Of a DNA stretch of 64,000 nucleotides, positions 57,653-64,000 are shown piece by piece. Position numbers and translations under genes: made by a program. Below the pieces are notes generated by a model that was not told the origin of the DNA, made no database searches, and saw only the letters and a program-made list of their open reading frames with translations. Position 1 is the stretch's first letter. Each line of letters begins with the position of its first letter. Source of the stretch: Roseiflexaceae bacterium (GTDB lineage Bacteria; Chloroflexota; Chloroflexia; Chloroflexales; Roseiflexaceae); the NCBI GenBank assembly GCA_947474225.1, contig CANJHS010000006.1:1-64000 (forward strand), read 5' to 3'.

Positions 57653-57694
57653 ATAACTAATAACTAATAACTGATCACTAATACCTACCTACTC
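57653..57694. repeat. Degenerate heptamer array (ATAACTA-type) running through the stop codon of the VIT-VWA gene
   Basis: ataacta ataacta ataactg atcacta ataccta cctactc. Confidence 0.82.
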
Positions 57695-59835
57695 ATTATC
57701 TTCATTCCGCCGAGTAATGCAGCGGGAATCGCAGCTACCGCGTTGCCTGGTAATCCGGGCCACTTGGCACCGAGGACGCAGATGACCAATGCCAGCACAA
57801 TCTGCTGCTCAGGATAGCCGGTGATTGCCCGACACGCGTCGATGATGTCAACCTCCAAGCCCACTGCATGCAACTGCGCAAACGACCACAATGCCACGTC
57901 AGGGTGCTGCTTCAGGAGCTCTTGGAGCTGGGCAGCCAATCGATGCGGAGGTACCTGCGACGGTGCTGAGCGACGCGACGCCGCTGCACCCGTGGATTCC
58001 AACATGGGCGCATAGTCTGGAGACGACATGATCATCGATAGATCCTCTACTTCCATCTCTGCTGCACGAGAATACACCCGCTGCCGTGCGTTGCGCGGCA
58101 TTGCCCGTGGCATGGACTGCGGCATCGACGCGTACAGGATGTACTCTTCTCTGCCGCCATGCCAGTCCTCGGCCATCTGCTGCTGGACTTTGACTGTGAT
58201 TGGATTGCCAATGACTTTTGCATCTGCTTCGTGCACTGCAATTGCCACCAGTGCGGTCTCTTCGGTCACCAATTGATGCGTCACCGCCCAGTCGATACGA
58301 AACTGACCCGCCAAATTGGTGAGATGCGTCGCTGCCACCGTCCGGCTGAAGTCGGCAATTAGTGATTCAGGCACCACTACCGTCGCCAATGGATAGGGGG
58401 CGCCATCTACCACCAACGTCTGCTCGGTCGCTCTGTCCATCGCGCCAGTCAACAGCTGATGCATGCCACGATATTGCGGCACGGTCCCACTCTGCCATGC
58501 ACGGACTGCTCCGCCGCAGTGCAATTCGGACTGTGCGACCGGAATTGCACGAATACGCAGTGCCACGCGCATTATGGCCGCATCAATTTGCTCATTGGGA
58601 GTAACTGACTCGCAGAAACCACCCGTCGCGGTTGCCAGTTTGCGTAAGTCACTGTCTGCCGGCGTATGCCCAATGACCAGCGGATAGACCGCGTGGCCGA
58701 GCTTACTCAGTTTGGTCGCAACCGCTGCAATGCCATAGGCCTCTCCGTCGGTCAACAAAATAACCACACATGGTTTGTCATTCGTCGGCATCTCGAGGAC
58801 ATATGTCAGGGCTGATACCGTCTCGGTCCCGCCCAAATCTGCATCGATGCTCTTGACCCAGTCGTGCATCTGCCGGCGCACTGTCGGTCCCACCGTCATC
58901 AATCCGGGTGTTACATCGACCACCTCTGATCCAAAGCGGGTCACGGCGATCGAGTCGCCATCACGCAACAGTGACAGCAACCGCGTCACTGCACTGCGGG
59001 CTTGCACGATCGAGGTACCACCCATCGAACCCGAGCAATCGACGAGCAATTTGACATGCATTGGCTCATCGACGTTGCCCGTCAACGCGGGGATCTGCAC
59101 AAAGCTTGCATACCACTGCTGTCCCGCATGCAATCCCTGCACACTGGCACGATAGTCTGTATATCCGTTCACCAACATGACCACGTCACGGTCCATCGTC
59201 GCACCTTCGATGCGCACGAAGGTACTCCCCTCGCGCTCTTCTAGCTGTGCGATATGGCTCGGCACCGACACGTGTCCTACAGCCACCCCATGGAGCTGGG
59301 CACTGTAGCTGAACGGATAGACCGCAGCCAAGCCCGTCTCGGGCGCATCTTCACGGCTCAATCCCGATGCAGCAGCATTGCCATATCGTGGCGCAATCGT
59401 CGTCGGAACTGCAATCCGCAATGTGCCATCATTCGGCACCAACAATTCACTGCTCTGGACCGTCACCACGACGGATTCGCCGCCACCGAGATTACCGATG
59501 TTTGCGGTGTACATCCCACCGCTGTGGGTCACCAACAGTGCCGTGTCACCGTCCTCGACAGCCTTTTGCTTCTTGGCACGGGCATCAGGCAATGGGTGTA
59601 CCTGCCCTGCGAACCGCTTCCCACGAACTACAAACGATATCCCCAACAATGTCGACGCTGCCGGCATGGGGAACGTATAACGTACCTCCAACACATCATC
59701 CGTTGGATTCTGATACGTCTGCGTCGTCTCCATCGAGACATACATTCCCACAACATCAACGGTTACGGCAACGGACTGCAACACTACCAACGCACCGTTC
59801 TTCACTTCCATCCGGGCATGTTCGAGTTCTCGCAT
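57685..59835 (-). CDS. VIT domain + von Willebrand factor A domain protein
   Basis: N-terminal VIT (QTYQNPTDDVLEVRYTFPMPAASTLLGISFVVRGKRFAGQV), MIDAS DCSGSMGGTS; SD AGAGGAA upstream of ATG 59835; no signal peptide. Confidence 0.9.
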   Translation of the reverse strand: MRELEHARMEVKNGALVVLQSVAVTVDVVGMYVSMETTQTYQNPTDDVLEVRYTFPMPAASTLLGISFVVRGKRFAGQVHPLPDARAKKQKAVEDGDTALLVTHSGGMYTANIGNLGGGESVVVTVQSSELLVPNDGTLRIAVPTTIAPRYGNAAASGLSREDAPETGLAAVYPFSYSAQLHGVAVGHVSVPSHIAQLEEREGSTFVRIEGATMDRDVVMLVNGYTDYRASVQGLHAGQQWYASFVQIPALTGNVDEPMHVKLLVDCSGSMGGTSIVQARSAVTRLLSLLRDGDSIAVTRFGSEVVDVTPGLMTVGPTVRRQMHDWVKSIDADLGGTETVSALTYVLEMPTNDKPCVVILLTDGEAYGIAAVATKLSKLGHAVYPLVIGHTPADSDLRKLATATGGFCESVTPNEQIDAAIMRVALRIRAIPVAQSELHCGGAVRAWQSGTVPQYRGMHQLLTGAMDRATEQTLVVDGAPYPLATVVVPESLIADFSRTVAATHLTNLAGQFRIDWAVTHQLVTEETALVAIAVHEADAKVIGNPITVKVQQQMAEDWHGGREEYILYASMPQSMPRAMPRNARQRVYSRAAEMEVEDLSMIMSSPDYAPMLESTGAAASRRSAPSQVPPHRLAAQLQELLKQHPDVALWSFAQLHAVGLEVDIIDACRAITGYPEQQIVLALVICVLGAKWPGLPGNAVAAIPAALLGGMKIMSR

Positions 59836-60381
59836 CGTGTTCCTCTTTTCCTCTGATGGTGTATTCATACCACTATTACGTGTTTGTGTCAATACACGTA
59901 TTTGTCTGGCCGCGTCGGAACTTGTGCACAAGTCAATGACAAACCGTGGAACACGCACTGATATGCGATATCACTCTCGTAGGGAAGCCAAATCCAAGAC
60001 GTTGTTCGGGATATTTTTAGTAAGACGTTGAAAAAACACGTTTCTGTTTCTTTTAAATGACACCACTCTTCAACGGCAACGCTTTGTATTGCATGATGCT
60101 CGCACCGCTGCTGAGCCGCACCAGATCATAGCCCATGGACCGAGGTGCATGGGAATGGAGGATTTCACGCAAGTGTGCAATAGTGCAATATTCCACAGTG
60201 ATTTTCAATTGTTGTCACATCTTGAGAAAGCCGGCCCCTCCAGGCCCGGACCGATCCGACACCTCCTGCACGCATACGCAACAGCTGCAGTGACCACGCG
60301 TCGTCAGGAAGCCACGAGCACGCCGGCGCATGCCACCTACCGCATATGCCCCAACTCCCCCCTCTGCGCCCCCTCTGCTTA

Positions 60382-60415
60382 GCGAGTCCCGCACGGAGTA
60401 CCGTGCGGGACTCGC
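60382..60415. terminator. Long perfect hairpin downstream of terC (no obvious U-tract)
   Basis: GCGAGTCCCGCACGG-AGTA-CCGTGCGGGACTCGC. Confidence 0.65.
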
Positions 60416-60434
60416 TCTCATACCCGTTGCATAT

Positions 60435-61421
60435 TTAGGCCTGGGCGCTCCGGGCTGCATCACGCCGATTGACCAACCACGACGCCAGCACAGCAACGAC
60501 CAACGTCAGCACAATCACCCCCAACGACCACTCCACGGGGATGTGCAGTTTGTCACCCAAAAGATAATAGGTTGCATCGGGGAACAACATTTTGATGCCC
60601 ACAAACGTCAGAATGAACGCCAACGCCGGCTTGAGATAGCGCACCGACCCCATCGCACCTGCCATGACAAAGTACAACGAACGCAACCCCAGTATGGCAA
60701 AGACATTCGATGTGTAGACGATGAACGGGTCTTTTGTCACCGCAAAAATAGCCGGGATCGAATCTACCGCAAAGATTACATCACTCACTTCGACGACCAA
60801 CAATACCGCCAACAACGGTGTCGCCATGAGGACTCCACGCTGCGTCACAAAAAACTTCTGCCCCTCATACCCTTCAGTCACCGGGAAGATGCGCCGCAAC
60901 AGCTTCACCACGCTATGCTGCGTCGGGTCTGCTTCGTGTACGCCAGCGGTCACCATCCGGATGCCCGTGTAAATAAGGAATCCACCAAAGATCCAGATAA
61001 TCCAGTGGAACTGCGCCAACAACGCCGCACCTGCGGCAATCATCACGCCACGCAGGACCAATGCCCCCAACACCCCCCAAAAGAGCACGCGATGCTGGTA
61101 CGCTGCCGGTACTGCAAATGAACCGAATATCAGCACAAACACAAAGACATTGTCAATACTCAGCGATTTTTCTATCAGATAGCCGGTCAAAAACGCCAAC
61201 GCGGCTTCGCTGTTGGTATAGGTACTCGCCGGCCAGAGCTGCTCCCAATACAGATAGATGCCGGCATTAAACACCAACGCCAACCCAATCCAGGCGACGC
61301 TCCACCACGTCGCTTCTTTCACACTCACGGCGTGGGCGTGCCGGTGGAATACCCCCAAGTCCAAGGCTAACATACCCAAGACAAAGACATTGAAGGCAAC
61401 CCATATCCACGTCGTATCCAT
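60435..61421 (-). CDS. TerC/Alx-family integral membrane protein
   Basis: EKSLSIDNVFVFVLIFGSFAVPAAYQHRVLFWG, EVSDVIFAVDSIPAIFAVTKDPFIVYTSNVFAILGLRSLYF. Confidence 0.93.
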   Translation of the reverse strand: MDTTWIWVAFNVFVLGMLALDLGVFHRHAHAVSVKEATWWSVAWIGLALVFNAGIYLYWEQLWPASTYTNSEAALAFLTGYLIEKSLSIDNVFVFVLIFGSFAVPAAYQHRVLFWGVLGALVLRGVMIAAGAALLAQFHWIIWIFGGFLIYTGIRMVTAGVHEADPTQHSVVKLLRRIFPVTEGYEGQKFFVTQRGVLMATPLLAVLLVVEVSDVIFAVDSIPAIFAVTKDPFIVYTSNVFAILGLRSLYFVMAGAMGSVRYLKPALAFILTFVGIKMLFPDATYYLLGDKLHIPVEWSLGVIVLTLVVAVLASWLVNRRDAARSAQA

Positions 61422-61707
61422 CCCACCCTCCGCTTTTTATTTCTCGTATTCCGAGTATTTTTATTAAACGCAGTTAAAACGGATTTAGTTGCATCAATGT
61501 ATCAGGTATGTGATTTTTGAACATTTCCACCCAGTTGGATGTGCGGGCGCGGCGGTCTTTGATTTGCGGGCGAGGCCGTCATGCCCCGCGAAGCGGGGTA
61601 CCTCGCCCCCAGGGGTCTTTGCAGGACAGGAGTCGGCCATGTGCGACGTATACGTCGCCCGTCGAATCAATTTCATACACTTTGCGGGGCGTGGTGGGTG
61701 AATTGTT

Positions 61708-61734
61708 GGCGGGGCTTTGTGCAAAAGCCCCGCC
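61708..61734. repeat. GGGGCTTT...AAAGCCCC hairpin, looser relative of the 36-bp palindrome family
   Basis: GGCGGGGCTTT-GTGCA-AAAGCCCCGCC. Confidence 0.75.
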
Positions 61735-61747
61735 ATGAGAATTACTC

Positions 61748-62989
61748 CTATTCCGCCCATCGTTTGGCAAGGGCAATCATCACGTCGCTGCCGCGTTCCA
61801 TGTCTTGGACGGTGACCCATTCCAGCGGTCCGTGGGCGTTGTGCCCACCGGTAAAGACATTGGGTGTAAGTAAGCCGCGTTCGGTCAGGCGCGAGCCATC
61901 TGTCCCACCCCGTACCGGTTCGTCATATGACTGCACGCCCACGTCGGCGCAGGCCGCACGGAGTTTCTCCATAATTTCGGGACGGTCGCGCAACCAGTAG
62001 CCCATGTTGCGGTACGAGGAGCTTATCGTACAATGCACCTCGGCCGTAGGGTAGCCGGCTTGTAGGGCGGCACAAATGAGGCGTAGCATTTCACCTTTGG
62101 CTGCGAGTTTTTCGTTATCGTGATCGCGAATGATAAAGCGCACCGTGGCACTCGCGGTCGAGCCCTCAATGCCGGTGGGATGGATAAATCCGACCCTGCC
62201 CGTCGTGCTCTCGGGGGCCGAGAATTCACGTGGCAGCATGCTCAGCAACTTACCGGCAAGATGGACGGCATTGACCATGCCATAGCCATGAGCGGTACCA
62301 GGGTGGGTCGACACGCCGGTTATTTCGACGACTGCGCCATCTGCCGAGAACGTCTCCCAGCTGACTTCACCGACCGCACCACCGTCGAAGGTATAGGCAG
62401 CCACTGCCCCCAATTGGGCGATATCCAGATGGTCGACGCCATGGCCGATTTCTTCGTCGGGATTGAAGCAAATCCGAATCGGGCCGTGTGCAATGCTCTT
62501 GTCAGCGAGCAATCGTGCAGCAGCGGTCATGATAATCGCGATACCGGCTTTGTCGTCGGCGCCGAGCAGGGTCAAGCCAGAGGCAGTAATCAGATCCTTG
62601 CCCACCGCCGTCAAAATGTCGGCGTACATAGGATTTTTGGGATCGATGACCTGTCGTGGATCGTCCGGCAGCACAATGGTTCGTCCGTCATAGTTGGCAT
62701 GCACGATGGGCTTGACGTTTTCGCCGCTATAGTCCGGTGCAGTGTCGACGTGGGCGAGGAATGCGACAACAGGCTTTTGCTCGAACCCTGGTGTGGCCGG
62801 TATGGTTGCCATTACATAGCCATGGTCGGTTATCACGACGTCGTGTGCACCGAGTTCGGTCAATTCGGTCTTGAGGAGGCGCAACAAATCCCACTGCCGC
62901 ACGGTCGATGGGTAGGTCTTGGATGAGGGGTCACTGGTGGTGTAGATTTTGACATAGCGCAAGAAGCGATCACGCAGTTTGCTCGGCAT
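61748..62989 (-). CDS. pepT: Peptidase T (tripeptide aminopeptidase)
   Basis: VAFLAHVDTAPDYSGENVKPIVH, GADDKAGIAIIMTA, CFNPDEEIGHGVDH, RGGTDGSRLTERGLLTPNVFTGGHNAHGPLEW. Confidence 0.95.
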   Translation of the reverse strand: MPSKLRDRFLRYVKIYTTSDPSSKTYPSTVRQWDLLRLLKTELTELGAHDVVITDHGYVMATIPATPGFEQKPVVAFLAHVDTAPDYSGENVKPIVHANYDGRTIVLPDDPRQVIDPKNPMYADILTAVGKDLITASGLTLLGADDKAGIAIIMTAAARLLADKSIAHGPIRICFNPDEEIGHGVDHLDIAQLGAVAAYTFDGGAVGEVSWETFSADGAVVEITGVSTHPGTAHGYGMVNAVHLAGKLLSMLPREFSAPESTTGRVGFIHPTGIEGSTASATVRFIIRDHDNEKLAAKGEMLRLICAALQAGYPTAEVHCTISSSYRNMGYWLRDRPEIMEKLRAACADVGVQSYDEPVRGGTDGSRLTERGLLTPNVFTGGHNAHGPLEWVTVQDMERGSDVMIALAKRWAE

Positions 62990-63089
62990 TGGGGTGTTCC
63001 TTTCGGCAATACAGTGGCGTCATTATACCTGTGATGCTTGGGTGAGTCGGATTGTATAATGGTGCTACACCACAGACAAGGGGCAGCGT

Positions 63090-64000
63090 GTGTATCGCTT
63101 TCGATTGCTTTCGACATATCCCGCTCGCAGTTTATTTTGGCTTTCTACTGCGCTCCTCATCGCAACTGGCAGTGGCCACTTTTATGCCAGCGACGAAGAA
63201 AAAATGTTTGCCACGACACTCCGTCTGTGGCAAGCAATCCACGCCCTTTTTGAACCCAGCATCGTCGTCGATCGGCCGATTCTGAGCGTCTATGGTCCCA
63301 TGCAATCCCTCATCGCCCTGCTTACCTTGCCCATGGGTACCCTGTTGAGCGCGGTCGGCCCAGCCGAAATGCATGCATGGCTCGTGCGCATACCTGCAAC
63401 GTGGGGGAACGCCCTGATCGTCGCCGCGGTGGGGACCCTGGTAGGCTGGCTTGTCAGCCAACACAGCCGCCGCCCGTTGATTGGCGTGGCAGTGGCACTT
63501 ACCTATATATATGCGACACCCGCATTGAAATACGCGGGGAGCTTTTATTCCGAGCCCGATGCCTCGCTCTGGTTGCTCTGCGCTGCATTGCCGGTATTGT
63601 TGGCAGCGACCGACACCAAACTATCAGGCCGGCGCATCGTACTGAGTGGATTTGCCTGCTTGCCGGCGATTCTCTCCAAAATCGCAGTTGCGCCTGCATT
63701 GGCCGTCATCGCGTTGTGTGTGGGATTGAGCTGTCTCGAGCGCCGTGACTGGCAGACATTGGTGCGTTGGGCTGCTGGTGCGACACTGGCGCTGGTGGTT
63801 TTCCTTACCTACAATCTGCTGGCTCGTGGTGGGTTAATGAGCTCTGGATACAGCGCGAATCAAAGCGGCTATGCCATCAAGTGGGCCTATATCTGGACAG
63901 GATTGTTGGGGCAGTTTTTCAGTAGCGGCAAAAGTATCTTCCTCTATGCGCCGCTGCTGGTGCTGTGGCCGGTGGGCGTCTGGATGCTCCGCCGTGACCT
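63090..64000 (+). CDS. Polytopic membrane glycosyltransferase-like protein (GT39/PMT-like), 3' end outside window
   Basis: GTG start, open to the window end: VYRFRLLSTYPARSLFWLSTALLIATGSGHFYASDEEKMFATTLRLWQ...; DEE motif after the first TM; absent from the ORF track because it runs off the end. Confidence 0.7.
   Translation, partial: MYRFRLLSTYPARSLFWLSTALLIATGSGHFYASDEEKMFATTLRLWQAIHALFEPSIVVDRPILSVYGPMQSLIALLTLPMGTLLSAVGPAEMHAWLVRIPATWGNALIVAAVGTLVGWLVSQHSRRPLIGVAVALTYIYATPALKYAGSFYSEPDASLWLLCAALPVLLAATDTKLSGRRIVLSGFACLPAILSKIAVAPALAVIALCVGLSCLERRDWQTLVRWAAGATLALVVFLTYNLLARGGLMSSGYSANQSGYAIKWAYIWTGLLGQFFSSGKSIFLYAPLLVLWPVGVWMLRRD

Overview
64 kb of chromosomal DNA, probably from a Chloroflexota (Chloroflexi) bacterium. 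That placement is inferred from the CGG/CGA-APAAEPTAAPAEE-type lipoprotein linkers, the PTATPT-type tails and a 'GRIRQYWENNGGLPVFGFP' repeat protein. Coding density is high. Contents in order: C-terminus of Mfd; a D-2-hydroxyacid dehydrogenase; YdcF; a glycosyltransferase; a peptide/oligosaccharide (Opp-type) ABC system; an AT-richer accessory stretch with a large membrane protein; GlcD/GlcE-like FAD oxidases; prfB with an intact programmed +1 frameshift; aroF and aroH; tRNA-Val(CAC) in two copies; a rearranged tandem duplication (aroH / tRNA-Val / amine oxidase / HD hydrolase); a sugar-acid (uronate/mannonate-type) catabolic island with two UxuA-like and two enolase-superfamily dehydratases plus a full Opp-type transporter; a fused alpha-beta B12 diol dehydratase with its small subunit; a 1078-aa soluble sensor (periplasmic-binding-like + GAF + histidine kinase + receiver + AraC); a CUT1 sugar ABC system; an FG-GAP/UnbV protein with a membrane partner; a GH4 glycosidase with a duplicated C-terminal remnant; EamA; a VIT-VWA protein; TerC; PepT; and the start of a membrane glycosyltransferase-like gene. 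The observations I rate highest are: (1) the mosaic tandem duplication at 20.4-26.5 kb; (2) covarying perfect palindromes GGGGCTTNTTGCAANAAGCCCC in intergenic sites; (3) heptamer tandem arrays that begin at or run through stop codons of four genes; (4) the all-in-one sensor/regulator next to a receiver carrying Glu at the phospho-Asp site; (5) the prfB recoding site. No CRISPR array, prophage or transposase was recognised. All family assignments were made by eye from the protein sequences, with no database search.
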